DNA from: OLB16 sp964422415
Lineage (GTDB): Bacteria > Hinthialibacterota > Hinthialibacteria > OLB16
Assembly: GCA_964422415.1 (NCBI GenBank)
Contig: CAYRBI010000003.1
Span: 1-64,000 of the forward strand
Length of the DNA: 64,000 nucleotides
Direction of reading: 5' to 3'
Every line of letters begins with the position of its first letter. Positions within the stretch are counted from its first letter, which is position 1. The position numbers and the translations under genes are program-made. Shown here in pieces: positions 32,358-41,893 of the stretch. The notes under the pieces were generated by a model. That model saw only the letters and a list, made by a program, of their open reading frames with translations. It searched no databases and was not told the origin of the DNA.

Positions 32358-34798
32358 GGCCGCCACTCATTCTCCGCCTTTTCGGTATCCAGCATTAAGC
32401 GTTCTCCATTCCATGCCATTTGAATGGCGCCATCGTAGCGGTTTGTCAGAATGGTGGTACCCACATCCTCAAACCGCTGGAGGGTCTCCAGGGCGGGATG
32501 TCCGAAGAGATTGTCTCCACACTGGATCACCGCAATGGCGGGGTGGATCTTCCGGAGAAATCCGGGACCGGAAGAGAAGCGGCTGCCATGATGGGCTACC
32601 TTGAGAATATCGCAACTTAGGTTGGGGTACTCCTCAATGATCTCCCTCTCCACATCACCACAGATATCGCCGGGTAGGAGGACCTTTAAACCCGCCTGCT
32701 CCACCAAGAGCACCAGAGAGCGTTCGTTATGGGTTCCAAAGGGGTGCTGGATCTGTTCCATGCCTGGATACAGAACAGTCACAGTGGCATCGCTGATCCC
32801 TCCAATCCGGTCCCCCGCCAACACCCGTCCGGTGGGTAACTGGCAAGACTTGAGACACCGCGCAAGGTCTTGGAAGGAAGGGCTCTCATTCGTATCTCCC
32901 GAGGCCAGAAGTGTTCCGATAGAGAAGGTATTCAAGACCTGCGGCAGTCCCCCGGCATGATCCGCCTCGGGATGGGTGAGCACGACCGCATCGAGATGAC
33001 GGATACCAAGCGAGAGAAGCGAATCTGTTAACGCACCCAGCTGGTTGGGTAAACCTTGTGTGGGAGGCCCAGTATCGACCAACAGTGTCTCGCCGCGTGG
33101 GAACTGGAGCAGGCAAGCATCCCCCTGGCCCACATCGAGAAAGTGGAGGCGGAATTCCTTGGACTCCGGAAGCAATGGCCACCAAGACAAACAGGCCAGC
33201 AGAAAGAGAGCGGTCACCCTCCGGCTGAGAAGCGGTGGATGAAACCATCCGGTGGGAAGAATCAATACGAGTCCCACCGACAATAATAGGGCAATGGTTA
33301 CAAGATCAGGAGACAAGACCACCTCGAAACCGAAGGACCAGGAGGAGACCCATGTCATTACATCCAAAAGAAGGCGTGACAGGAAATCCAGGGGAACACT
33401 CAAGAGTCCACTCAAACCAGGAAGAAAGGCCAACCCAAAGGCCGACAAAACTCCAAGGACTGTAATCACCTCGGCCACTGGAATCGCCACCAGGTTGGCG
33501 AAAACCGCTTTCCAGGCCACGGTATGAAAGAACCAGGCACTGATGGGCGCGACTGCGATCGTGGCCACCAGACTTACCCACAGTCCTTCACCTAACCGGG
33601 ATACCGCACTCACCAGGGAATGTACAAACACACCAGGTTTGATCCATCTCTGGAGGAGAAGCTCGATCTGGAAGGAACGCACACAGTCTGGAAAGCCAGC
33701 CAGGATCAATGCAGCAACAGTCACGAAGGAGAGCAGGAATCCGGGTTGATGTACCTCGGAGGGAAAGACCACCAGAATGATCAAGCCAGCTGCAGCCAGG
33801 AAGTTGAGGACATCGCCTGGACGGTCTAGGAAGAGCGCGAGCATGAACATGACCCCCATGAGAGTAGCGCGCAACACCGAGACCTGCGCCCCCACTAAGG
33901 CCAACAACAGGAAAGCCAGCGGAATACCCAACAAGGCCCGCCAGCGCCGTGGTACACACAACAGATTCAGGAAAAGCGGGAGGGTGAACAACACAATAGT
34001 CACATTCAATCCGGAAACAGCGGTCAGATGGTAGAGGCCGGACTCCAACAAGTTGCGGCGGACATCTTCATCCAAATATCCCCGTTCTCCAGTGGTCATC
34101 GCCAGTGCAAGTCCGCCTGGTTGGCCGGGAAGCTGAGAGAGCATCCAGTCACGCACCTTGCCACGCCAGTAATCGCGGGCACGGATCAGCCTGGCCAGAA
34201 ATGGAAGGCACTCAGGTTCATCCAGGCGGGTAGGGCCGCCCTTTGCCCTGAAAGTCCCCACCATGCCAGAGGACTGCATCCATCCATGGAGCGCACTCTG
34301 TCCCGGTGAGGAAAGTCCCGCGGATCGCCAGCGTCCTGTCACCTCCACCTGCTGCCCGGCTTCGCCAGCGGGTTGGGAGTGCGTAATGGAAACCACCTCG
34401 ACTGGCCCAGACAGAGCCCCCCACTTTTTGCCATCCCACAGGCTGGGTTTTGTCACGCGAGCGCTCCAACGTCCCTCATCGGCCCGCTGGAACTGGGAGG
34501 CGAGAACACCACGGACATAGGCGGGATCAGTGGCAGTCAGAGAAGCGCTTCGGTCCACTCTTCGCTGATAGGCCTGTTCGGCCAGAGTGTTGCGTAGGAA
34601 CCCCAGCACAATCATCGACAACGCGAGGAGACGCAGGAGGTCTTGTTTGCCAGAGCACCGGCCTGATAAAACCGCGCCGAAGAGGACTGTTACAGATACC
34701 ACAGCCACGAGAAGAAGGGATTCCGGACCATGCAGCAGGTCAGCCAGGAGAAGACCGGCCACCCAGGCAAGGAACAGAACCAGCAGCGGCCTTCTCAT
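32354..34798 (-). CDS. comEC: ComEC/Rec2 family DNA-uptake channel protein
   Basis: 814 residues, full length for three-domain ComEC. An N-terminal DUF4131-like OB part (about 25-180) precedes the competence membrane domain with MTTGERGYLDEDVRRNLLES, LYHLTAVSGLNVTIV and many helices. The C-terminal metallo-beta-lactamase domain shows HFLDVGQGDACLLQFP, VVLTHPEADHAGGLP and ILKVAHHGSRFSSG. ComEC moves single-stranded transforming DNA across the inner membrane. The start overlaps the preceding gene by 4 nt. Together with dprA at 56634 it implies natural competence in the lineage. Confidence 0.95.
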   Translation of the reverse strand: MRRPLLVLFLAWVAGLLLADLLHGPESLLLVAVVSVTVLFGAVLSGRCSGKQDLLRLLALSMIVLGFLRNTLAEQAYQRRVDRSASLTATDPAYVRGVLASQFQRADEGRWSARVTKPSLWDGKKWGALSGPVEVVSITHSQPAGEAGQQVEVTGRWRSAGLSSPGQSALHGWMQSSGMVGTFRAKGGPTRLDEPECLPFLARLIRARDYWRGKVRDWMLSQLPGQPGGLALAMTTGERGYLDEDVRRNLLESGLYHLTAVSGLNVTIVLFTLPLFLNLLCVPRRWRALLGIPLAFLLLALVGAQVSVLRATLMGVMFMLALFLDRPGDVLNFLAAAGLIILVVFPSEVHQPGFLLSFVTVAALILAGFPDCVRSFQIELLLQRWIKPGVFVHSLVSAVSRLGEGLWVSLVATIAVAPISAWFFHTVAWKAVFANLVAIPVAEVITVLGVLSAFGLAFLPGLSGLLSVPLDFLSRLLLDVMTWVSSWSFGFEVVLSPDLVTIALLLSVGLVLILPTGWFHPPLLSRRVTALFLLACLSWWPLLPESKEFRLHFLDVGQGDACLLQFPRGETLLVDTGPPTQGLPNQLGALTDSLLSLGIRHLDAVVLTHPEADHAGGLPQVLNTFSIGTLLASGDTNESPSFQDLARCLKSCQLPTGRVLAGDRIGGISDATVTVLYPGMEQIQHPFGTHNERSLVLLVEQAGLKVLLPGDICGDVEREIIEEYPNLSCDILKVAHHGSRFSSGPGFLRKIHPAIAVIQCGDNLFGHPALETLQRFEDVGTTILTNRYDGAIQMAWNGERLMLDTEKAENEWRP

Positions 34799-36819
34799 CC
34801 ACGTGCCTGCGTGGCCTGAGCCTTTCTCGCTTCTTCATAACGCGGCTCAAACTGTTCGAGGTACTCGCCCTGTGCCTTGGCGCGCGCCGCCTCGGTGGTC
34901 CGTCCCAGATCATAGAGCAGACGGCTCCGATGGAGGTGGTAGTTGTATTTGACGGGATGCAATGCGATGGCCTGATCGATCTCTTGAAGCGCCTCCTCGC
35001 GTCTATCCATGCGCGCAAGCACCTCGGCCAGGCTATCATGAAGAAAGCCCGCTGTGGGATTCCAATAGAGCGCGGTGCGCATGCTCCGCTCCGCATCAGG
35101 CAAGTTCCCTATATCCAACAACATCTCACCCAGATAGGAGTGGGCCTCGGCCAGTGGCGGCCAGACCAAAACCGCGCGTTCCAACAAGCGGCCAGTCCGG
35201 GGGACATCCCGCTGCCTCTCAAAACTATCCGCCGCCTTCTCATAAAGGGCCTGCCCGGCCTCACGAAAAGCACAGGGAATCCCCACTGCTAGAAGGACAA
35301 TGACGACAAGACACGGACGGAGGTGCGAATTGTATGTATCTCCAGGCTGTAATTCTGTTGTTCGCCGGGGGTAAGGTAACGGCAGCTCATCATTCATACA
35401 ATCTTTAATGCCGCCACCCCCGGTCCCTGGTGTTGGAGGTTCTTTCTTCATCATCCACCGGGGGCGGTGGCATTGCATCGTAAGCAGACGATTGAAAAAC
35501 GTTGCCTTGCCCCCGGCTAACAACAGATTACGGAATGTACCATTGGAACGAGAAAGGATTCTCGTTCCAGCGATGCCGCAGCTGTCCGGCTCCCCCCCCA
35601 TCCCCGCGATCACCCCCACAAAACCGGCCAGGTAGAGCATATCCTGATGAAATCCCAGCAATGTTGAAATGAAGAAACAGACCAGAGCGCTGGAGCACCA
35701 GACATCCAAGAGGGTACTCCCACGGAGTGGCAAATTCATTCGCCATACGCGGCGAAAGAACTGAAAAAGCACGATCAACAACAGTACCAATCCCACCGCC
35801 CCCATATCCGCCATCGTCTCAATCAACAGATTGTGAGCATAGACGGTCTGATGAGTGGTGAGATCACGGAATCTGGGATAATTCGAGCCATACCCTCCGA
35901 TACCGAAACCGAGGAGGGGGTTCTCGCGCGCCATACGCAGCCCTGCCTCCCAAAAGACCAGCCGTGCATGAACCGTCTCGGTCCTTGAGAGCATCTCGCG
36001 CCCGGTAGGAGACAGACACAGAACTGTAGCCCCCAGGAAGATGGCGAGGATGACTGCCCAGACCATTCGCATGCCACCTTTCCCCTTCCAAGCCAGCCAG
36101 ACACAGATACCCGCAAACAAGCCCACCAGCGAGGTTCGTGAACGGGTTCCCAATAGGATGTAGACCTGCTCGCACGCCGAAACCAGGCTACCCATGATAA
36201 AAACCCGGGCAGATCGAGAACGCCAGGCCCTCTCCAATAAGACCGGCGTGGCCAACAGGCTCAGACTCAGAAACACCCCCAGGTCGATGGGATTGCCAAA
36301 AGGGAAATGAAAGCGGTTCTGCGAAGCTGCATGGAGGATGGCTTGCTTGTAGCCCTCATCGTACATCTCCCCCTGAAGGCTTTCCTCCATGACCTCCACC
36401 GGGACAGTCCAGATCGGGTTCACGACCGCGATTGCCGTGGCCAGCCCCCACAGGAGCAAGCAGAAAGCCCAAGGAAAACTGGGCACATGGCGGCACAACT
36501 CATGGGTGATCAGACCGAGTATCAAGGCACATCCCCAGGCCATAAGCAGACCGAAACTCCGGTCCCATTCCGGGGTACGGAGAACCTGAAAAAGAATCCA
36601 GGCCCCGAGCGCCAAGGGTGGCCAGGAGATCCGCCAGTTCACCGCAGCCACCGGGAGCACCCACAATCCCAGTACAAGGGTAGCGGTAAAGAACAGAAAC
36701 CTTCCCCAGAAGAACCAGGCTCCCATGATCTCAATGAAGGGGAGGACACAGATAAGGACGAGCAGGAACGAAGCCTGGATCCAACGCTGAAAGGGAGTGC
36801 CAAGAGATCCGATGGGCAT
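34795..36819 (-). CDS. O-antigen ligase/polymerase-like membrane protein with TPR C-terminus
   Basis: 674 residues. The N-terminal ~410 residues form about ten membrane helices with a Wzy_C/O-antigen-ligase loop, ARLVFWEAGLRMARENPLLG then GFGIGGYGSNYPRFRD and VYAHNLLIETMADMGAVG. After one further helix, the C-terminal ~150 residues contain TPR units (DVPRTGRLLERAVLVWPPLAE, SMRTALYWNPTAGFLHDSLA, ALQEIDQAIALHP). The linker of about 85 residues between them is encoded by palindromic repeat DNA (35407-35572), so it may be a recent insertion. Role: polymerising or ligating surface glycans. Stop overlaps comEC. Confidence 0.8.
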   Translation of the reverse strand: MPIGSLGTPFQRWIQASFLLVLICVLPFIEIMGAWFFWGRFLFFTATLVLGLWVLPVAAVNWRISWPPLALGAWILFQVLRTPEWDRSFGLLMAWGCALILGLITHELCRHVPSFPWAFCLLLWGLATAIAVVNPIWTVPVEVMEESLQGEMYDEGYKQAILHAASQNRFHFPFGNPIDLGVFLSLSLLATPVLLERAWRSRSARVFIMGSLVSACEQVYILLGTRSRTSLVGLFAGICVWLAWKGKGGMRMVWAVILAIFLGATVLCLSPTGREMLSRTETVHARLVFWEAGLRMARENPLLGFGIGGYGSNYPRFRDLTTHQTVYAHNLLIETMADMGAVGLVLLLIVLFQFFRRVWRMNLPLRGSTLLDVWCSSALVCFFISTLLGFHQDMLYLAGFVGVIAGMGGEPDSCGIAGTRILSRSNGTFRNLLLAGGKATFFNRLLTMQCHRPRWMMKKEPPTPGTGGGGIKDCMNDELPLPYPRRTTELQPGDTYNSHLRPCLVVIVLLAVGIPCAFREAGQALYEKAADSFERQRDVPRTGRLLERAVLVWPPLAEAHSYLGEMLLDIGNLPDAERSMRTALYWNPTAGFLHDSLAEVLARMDRREEALQEIDQAIALHPVKYNYHLHRSRLLYDLGRTTEAARAKAQGEYLEQFEPRYEEARKAQATQARG
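35407..35572. repeat. palindromic repeats inside the O-antigen-ligase-like gene
   Basis: The first palindrome pairs 35407-35424 with 35457-35474 (two mismatches). The second pairs GGAACGAGAA (35545-35554) perfectly with TTCTCGTTCC (35559-35568), and its extended sequence matches the repeat at 5635-5667 in inverse orientation. Between them, GATTGAAAAACG resembles the end of the 134-bp element. All is read through in frame as a Gly/Pro-rich linker. Confidence 0.6.
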
Positions 36820-36832
36820 GGAGGAGATGGTT

Positions 36833-37546
36833 CTACCAGTCCTCTTTGAGATTTTTGACAGTCACCGCATCGGCGGATTCATAGGGTTCCAACCACTGGC
36901 CCGCCACTTGATACCAGAGAGCCACCCCGAGAGGTCCCTCGGCGAAGGCCGTGGAGTCTTCATCGGTGATCTGCAGGGGAAAAGTTACGGGCTCTTCATC
37001 GACTTGAGCCCAGATCTTGGCGCGGACCTTGACCGGCGCCTGTCCATAAATCTGGATCCAGACCTTGTTGAACTGGTCCGCTTTCACCGCAACCGGACCA
37101 CTCTGAAGGGCCGATGACCGCCAACGGCCCTCGCCGGAATGTTTCTCCAGCCAAGCCTTTCCCCCCTCGATCCGGAGCCGGTATCCCGAGTAGGTTTCCT
37201 CACCGGTACCAGCACGGACCACCACACAGACACCGGTACGGTGCAACGGCCAGCGCAGCATCTCGATCCGGAACTCATAGTCCTCGGACCGGAGCGGACC
37301 GGAGGCGATACCCGCCGAGGCCTCGTAATCAAACGTGTTCTTCCAGGTGACAGTACCGGGATGATTGAAGAGATCAAGTGGGTGCTCACCCGTCCAATGC
37401 TTCCATTTATCCAGATTTCCACAACAGAAGGCATCATGAAAAAGTAAATCAGGAGAAGGCTTGCCTTTCGCGGGCGCCTCACACACAGCGGGAGAAAGCA
37501 GTGACAGACACAAGAACAGGAACGACAGACAGTGTTTTCTTAGCAT
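36833..37546 (-). CDS. secreted concanavalin/LamG-like protein
   Basis: 237 residues with signal peptide (LRKHCLSFLFLCLSLLSPAVC). The mature domain is a beta-sandwich of DUF1080/LamG type: LLFHDAFCCGNLDKWKHWTG, YEFRIEMLRWPLHRTGVCVV, GYRLRIEGGKAWLEKHSGEG, FNKVWIQIYGQAPVKVRAKI and GVALWYQVAGQWLEPYES. Probably a carbohydrate-binding or -processing surface protein. ATG 37546 is used; a GTG at 37567 is possible, and neither has a clear ribosome site. It lies between the FtsX/MacB-type permease and the O-antigen ligase, all on the minus strand. Confidence 0.7.
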   Translation of the reverse strand: MLRKHCLSFLFLCLSLLSPAVCEAPAKGKPSPDLLFHDAFCCGNLDKWKHWTGEHPLDLFNHPGTVTWKNTFDYEASAGIASGPLRSEDYEFRIEMLRWPLHRTGVCVVVRAGTGEETYSGYRLRIEGGKAWLEKHSGEGRWRSSALQSGPVAVKADQFNKVWIQIYGQAPVKVRAKIWAQVDEEPVTFPLQITDEDSTAFAEGPLGVALWYQVAGQWLEPYESADAVTVKNLKEDW

Positions 37547-37598
37547 AGAAATCCGTTTAAGTGACACGGATTCATGTTAGGACCAAAGCCAGCACCTG

Positions 37599-39956
37599 TC
37601 AGCCACAACGCCGTTCGCGCAAGCTCTTATCGAGTGGTTCACGTAGCACCTGACGGATCGCGCCGAGAGAAGCGATAGGCATCAACAGGAAGCCGGGAAT
37701 GAGGGTCCGCAGAAAGTCCCCCGGTTCGGCAACCAGAGTCACGGCGAACCAAGCCTCAGAGACCTTACCATTCAAGAAAACCGCCGTTCCATACCCCACC
37801 GGAACCGCCAACAAGACCGCCAAGGCGCCCAAAACCAACACCTCGAGGATGATCGTCAAGGCCACGGTGGTGTCACTGAATCCCAGAATGCGCAACATCA
37901 CATACTCACTTTTGCGCTTGAGGACCGTGAAGGAGACGCTACAGAAGATAAACAGGAGCGCGATGAACACGCTGAAGACCGCACCGATACGGATGATGCC
38001 GATCTTCTCGCCGGTGGTCTCCAGGACCTTGGAGACAATCTCGGACTTGAGGGTCACCTGCGCCACATTGCCTTGCGCCAGAAGCGCTTGACGGACCGCC
38101 TCATGATCTCCCTCCAGCATCAGGAAGAAGGCCATGCACATATCTCCCATGCCGAGGATCTCCTGCGAGAGCGCGAGGGGCATATAAGCCTCGCCCGGTA
38201 AAGCGCCGGAGAGAATCCCGGCCACTACAACCGGAAACTCCTTGCCGAAATAGTTGATTGTGGCCGGATCGCCCACCTGAAGGCCACACTGACGCGCGAG
38301 GTTGCGTTCTAGAATGACAGAGCGGGTATCCCCCTCCTGCAGGGCACGTCCCTCCAGGATCTCGGGATTGCGGATACCTGATCCCGGGGGAACCCCACCG
38401 ATGGCGATGTTGCCCTTCCCTGCTGGCCCCACCAACCGCGCCGAGAACTTGCAGATGGGGACCGCCTTACGGACTCCCTCGATGGCCTCGTACTGAGCGC
38501 CATCCACCACATCGACCGGTGCGAAGAGCTCCAGAATGGCATCCCAGGGATCGCCCTCGGTCATGCGGACAGCGGTGGTGGCATTGGAGGTAAGGTTGAT
38601 GAAGAAGGAGACAGTCACGCCCAGTCCCATACCCACCGCCAGGATAGTCATTGCAGAGAGCGGTTTATTCCGTAACAGGTTCCGCGCGCCATATCGAAGC
38701 CAGACCTTCCCTGGCAGCCATGCCAGAAGCCGTCCGGCAATCCCCAGATGATCCCCGCCGCCGCGTTCGGTATCCCGCACTGCCTCCATGGGAGTGAGTC
38801 TGAGAAGCCATGTCAATGGCCATAGGGCCGCCAACAACAGCACCAAGGCCACTCCCAGCATTCCCCGTAGAATATGGACAACACCGAGCGAAACCTCCGG
38901 AACTGGGAAACCGATGGATCGGGCATAATTGGAGGCGAACAACGTCGCGGCGGTCCAAGCCACCACCAGCCCCACCAGGATGGCCCCCACCAGGATGCAC
39001 AGAAGGGGAACCGAGAATGCCAGGCCAATCCGGACCCGGCCATACCCCATCGCCATCAAGGTTCCAATCTCCCGCCGTTCTTGGGCCACCCACTGGAAGA
39101 TGAGAAAGAGGGTGACCAGGAAAGCAGTCAGGTCAAACACGATCACCATCGCCGGAAGGCAGACCCGGAATGCCCTCAGACTGAGTTCGAGAAAACGGCT
39201 GCCGAACTGTTCGGAGGCGGGAATCACCTGGTCCAACAACAACGCCTTCTCCAGCTCAGATTGGATCGCGGTCTGAACATCCTCCTGATTGGCGCCCGGT
39301 TGCATCGTAACCAGGAGGCTATTGGAAAGGGGGAGCCCAACCCGGTCTTGGATCAATTTCGGGATGGCATAAAGAACTCCAAGTGAACCCTTGGAGGGGA
39401 TGAAGATGCGCGGGTTGGCGGGAGCCAGGAGGAACTCGGCGGACATTCCAATTCCAGCGACCTTCAGGTCATAAGTCTCATCGGCCAGGACCAGTTTCAA
39501 TGGGTCCCCAGGATGGAGATGGTGAAAGAGAGCTAGGTTGCGGTCGATGACCACCGCTTCGGGGTGAGTGGGAGCGAGACCGTTGCCCTCCAGGATCTTG
39601 ATCCGGTTGATGCGCCCGCCTGTCTCCGGATCGGAGGTGACCAGCATGGAGAACAAGGGGGGGCTGGAGGGGAACTGGAGCTGCCCCGGAAAGGCCAGGC
39701 GGTTCTCAGTTTCAGCGATTCCTGTCACCTTTGTGAGATCAGGCATACGCTGAAGGTCCTCGGGCGCGAAACGGAATTCCAGGCCGGCGAGATTCCCCTC
39801 GCTGAAGGCACGATCGCGTTCAGCCAACAGACTGTCGATAGCCGAGTAAACCCCCACATAAACGCCGAAACCCGCTGCCGCCACCAGGCTGAGGGAGAGG
39901 AGGCGGTAGCGCATTCTCCAGGCGCTACGCAGGACTGTTGTTGTCAGAAGACTCAT
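37599..39956 (-). CDS. FtsX/MacB-type ABC transporter permease (two-repeat)
   Basis: 785 residues with eight or more membrane segments in two FtsX-like blocks (residues about 255-390 and 640-770) and two large periplasmic MacB-PCD-like domains. FtsX helix features include QERREIGTLMAMGYGRVRIG and LKRKSEYVMLRILGFSDTTV. With the LolD-like ATPase encoded upstream it forms a type VII (mechanotransmission) ABC system, used for lipoprotein release, export of peptides or envelope remodelling. ATG 39956 has AAGGTGG 11 nt upstream; a longer frame starts at 39986. A palindromic repeat separates it from the ATPase gene. Confidence 0.9.
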   Translation of the reverse strand: MSLLTTTVLRSAWRMRYRLLSLSLVAAAGFGVYVGVYSAIDSLLAERDRAFSEGNLAGLEFRFAPEDLQRMPDLTKVTGIAETENRLAFPGQLQFPSSPPLFSMLVTSDPETGGRINRIKILEGNGLAPTHPEAVVIDRNLALFHHLHPGDPLKLVLADETYDLKVAGIGMSAEFLLAPANPRIFIPSKGSLGVLYAIPKLIQDRVGLPLSNSLLVTMQPGANQEDVQTAIQSELEKALLLDQVIPASEQFGSRFLELSLRAFRVCLPAMVIVFDLTAFLVTLFLIFQWVAQERREIGTLMAMGYGRVRIGLAFSVPLLCILVGAILVGLVVAWTAATLFASNYARSIGFPVPEVSLGVVHILRGMLGVALVLLLAALWPLTWLLRLTPMEAVRDTERGGGDHLGIAGRLLAWLPGKVWLRYGARNLLRNKPLSAMTILAVGMGLGVTVSFFINLTSNATTAVRMTEGDPWDAILELFAPVDVVDGAQYEAIEGVRKAVPICKFSARLVGPAGKGNIAIGGVPPGSGIRNPEILEGRALQEGDTRSVILERNLARQCGLQVGDPATINYFGKEFPVVVAGILSGALPGEAYMPLALSQEILGMGDMCMAFFLMLEGDHEAVRQALLAQGNVAQVTLKSEIVSKVLETTGEKIGIIRIGAVFSVFIALLFIFCSVSFTVLKRKSEYVMLRILGFSDTTVALTIILEVLVLGALAVLLAVPVGYGTAVFLNGKVSEAWFAVTLVAEPGDFLRTLIPGFLLMPIASLGAIRQVLREPLDKSLRERRCG

Positions 39957-40007
39957 CCCCGCGGGCCCACCTTCCGCATAGTCCACTGAGCTGGGGGTGC
40001 AGTAATG

Positions 40008-40095
40008 GATTGCCGCTTTCGCGGGAATGTCGATCCACAGTGGACATCCCTCACACTGTCATTCCCGCGAAGGCGGGAATCCATATGAATCCACA
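40008..40095. repeat. diverged copy of the ATTCCCGC palindromic doublet
   Basis: GCCGCTTTCGCGGGAATGTC on the left and an intact arm, GTCATTCCCGCGAAGGCGGG followed by AATCCAT (from 40059), on the right enclose a different spacer than in the 134-bp copies. The GTTGAAAAA ends are not recognisable. It lies between the LolD-type ATPase and its permease and might act as an mRNA-stabilising or attenuating fold there. Confidence 0.65.
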
Positions 40096-40115
40096 GGTTT
40101 CTCTTCATCATAGGA

Positions 40116-40799
40116 CTACTGGATTTCAGAGACTCGTCCATTATGGAGATAGAAGGTCCGGTTCGTGTGTTTGGACAGGTCCGGGTTGTGTGTGACCAAC
40201 ACAAAGGTCAGCTGCCGTTCCGCACGGAGTTTGTCGAGGAGTTGGATGACCCGGTCGGCGGTCTCCTCATCCAGGCTACCGGTAGGTTCATCAGCCAACA
40301 CCAGGGGCGGCTCTTTGGCCAGCGCACGTGCGATGGCAACCCGCTGTTGTTCACCCCCTGAGAGTTGCTCCGGGAACTTCCAGGCCTTGTCCATCAGGTC
40401 CACCTCCGCGAGGTACTCCTCGGCCATAGAGCGGGCCTTTCGTTGGGGGATCCCGGCCGCCTCTGGCCCCATCATGACATTCTCCAGGGCGGTCAGTGTT
40501 GGCATAAGGTTGTAGAACTGAAAGATGAAGCCGACTTTTTCACGCCGGAAACGGGTATACCCGGCGTTGTCCTTGAGATCGAGACGTTCCCCACAGACCT
40601 CCACAGTTCCAGCGGTGGGACGGTCAATCGCGCCGAGGATATTCAGGAGCGTGGATTTTCCCGAACCAGAGACACCCCGGATAGCGACCGATTCTCCAGC
40701 GGAGATGGAAAGATCCACATCCTTGAGCACCTCCACCGAAGTCTCACCAAGGGTATATGTTCTGCGTACATCTTGAAGGGATATAATGAAATCTGACAT
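40116..40799 (-). CDS. LolD/MacB-type ABC transporter ATPase
   Basis: 227 residues, the typical size. Walker A GVSGSGKSTLLNILG, Q-loop VGFIFQFYNLMPTLTALENV, signature EQLSGGEQQRVAIARAL, Walker B LVLADEPTGSLD and switch VLVTHNPDLS are all intact. This is the ATPase for the FtsX-like permease downstream on the same strand. It is the first gene of the long minus-strand run ending at rluB. Its start is divergent from the nitrilase gene with 60 bp between. Confidence 0.95.
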   Translation of the reverse strand: MSDFIISLQDVRRTYTLGETSVEVLKDVDLSISAGESVAIRGVSGSGKSTLLNILGAIDRPTAGTVEVCGERLDLKDNAGYTRFRREKVGFIFQFYNLMPTLTALENVMMGPEAAGIPQRKARSMAEEYLAEVDLMDKAWKFPEQLSGGEQQRVAIARALAKEPPLVLADEPTGSLDEETADRVIQLLDKLRAERQLTFVLVTHNPDLSKHTNRTFYLHNGRVSEIQ

Positions 40800-40859
40800 A
40801 GGAGCGGTGAGAATGCTAACCCATGCCGCTTCCGGTGACTACACAAGTGGACAAGGACC

Positions 40860-41795
40860 ATGCTGAGAACCGCTGTCATCCAGATCCCCATGAGTTGGAA
40901 AACAGGCGAAGACAGGCTGCGGGGGATTGCGGATCTCCTCGAGGAGGCCGCGCGGGGTGGCGCAAAGACAGCCATCCTGCCAGAGGTTTCATTGACTGGC
41001 TATGACGTCAGTCACCGTAACTACACCATAGCCGAACCAGTACCCGGACCCTTGACTGACTGGTTGTGTCAGGTAACCAAAAGGTTGGGGATCGTAGTGG
41101 TGGCGGGTATGATCGAGCGGGAAGGGCGAGACCTTTATAATGTTTTCGCGGTAACCGATTCCACCGGCTGGCGTGGTCATTACCGCAAGATCCACATCTC
41201 CACTGTCGAAAACTGTTGCTGGAAACCGGGTTCCACTCCAGGAATCATCGACACCGGGATTGGACGGATTGGGTTGGGGATCTGCGCCGACATGGTCTAC
41301 CGGGCCCCCTGGGAATTTTATCGCAACGGGGCGGTGGATCTGGTGGCCATTTGCGCAGCCTGGCCGGATTTCCGGAAACTGCGGGGATTGCCAGTCAGCC
41401 AGCGGTTCAGACAGCTCCACGCTGGTTATACCCGGGATCTGCCGGAGAAGATCTCACGTGTCCTGGGGGTGCCGGTTTTGTTCTCGAACTACTGTGGCGA
41501 GGGGCTTGTCTCACGTCCGGTCCTCGGTGGCACATTGGAGTGCTCCTTCTCCGGTGGTTCACGGATCATCACGGGGGGCCGCACAATCAGCGGGGGCGAC
41601 GAGGAAAACCCCGGCATTTTCTACGCTGACATTGAACCCGGCGCGGGAAAGGTGGATCCCCATGAGTGGGATGGCCCCTGGCTACCCCATGCGAGTTTTC
41701 TCACCCGCTGCCAGTTCTATGGAGGCGAGGAACTCTCCCGCCTTGGACTCATGGGCGTCTACCGGTACCGGCGGTGGAGGTATACGCGGGGATAG
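40860..41795 (+). CDS. carbon-nitrogen hydrolase (nitrilase superfamily)
   Basis: 311 residues. The catalytic triad is visible: Glu in AILPEVSLTGYD, Lys in HYRKIHIST, and Cys in LGICADMVYRAPWEF. The usual aromatic/Glu residue before the conserved PG is replaced by CCWKPG. Members hydrolyse amides such as carbamoyl-putrescine, beta-ureidopropionate, omega-amides or glutamine-linked ammonia sources; the group cannot be fixed from motifs. It is a single-gene transcription unit followed by a hairpin repeat at 41820-41866. Confidence 0.9.
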   Translation: MLRTAVIQIPMSWKTGEDRLRGIADLLEEAARGGAKTAILPEVSLTGYDVSHRNYTIAEPVPGPLTDWLCQVTKRLGIVVVAGMIEREGRDLYNVFAVTDSTGWRGHYRKIHISTVENCCWKPGSTPGIIDTGIGRIGLGICADMVYRAPWEFYRNGAVDLVAICAAWPDFRKLRGLPVSQRFRQLHAGYTRDLPEKISRVLGVPVLFSNYCGEGLVSRPVLGGTLECSFSGGSRIITGGRTISGGDEENPGIFYADIEPGAGKVDPHEWDGPWLPHASFLTRCQFYGGEELSRLGLMGVYRYRRWRYTRG

Positions 41796-41819
41796 GAGTT
41801 TTACCTTTGGTATGGGTAT

Positions 41820-41866
41820 GGAGTTCAACCTTCAGGTTGCTCCAGGCACGCTAAAGCGTGAACTCC
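41820..41866. repeat. 47-bp three-way-junction repeat
   Basis: The outer stem GGAGTT (41820-41825) with AACTCC (41861-41866) encloses two hairpins: CAACCT-TC-AGGTTG (41826-41839) and CACGCT-AA-AGCGTG (41847-41860). All stems are perfect. It lies between the convergent nitrilase and NifX-like genes. Modules of it occur at 204-288, 51409 and 63085-63261. Confidence 0.7.
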
Positions 41867-41893
41867 GAACCGCTCAGCACAACCCCTAATCCA

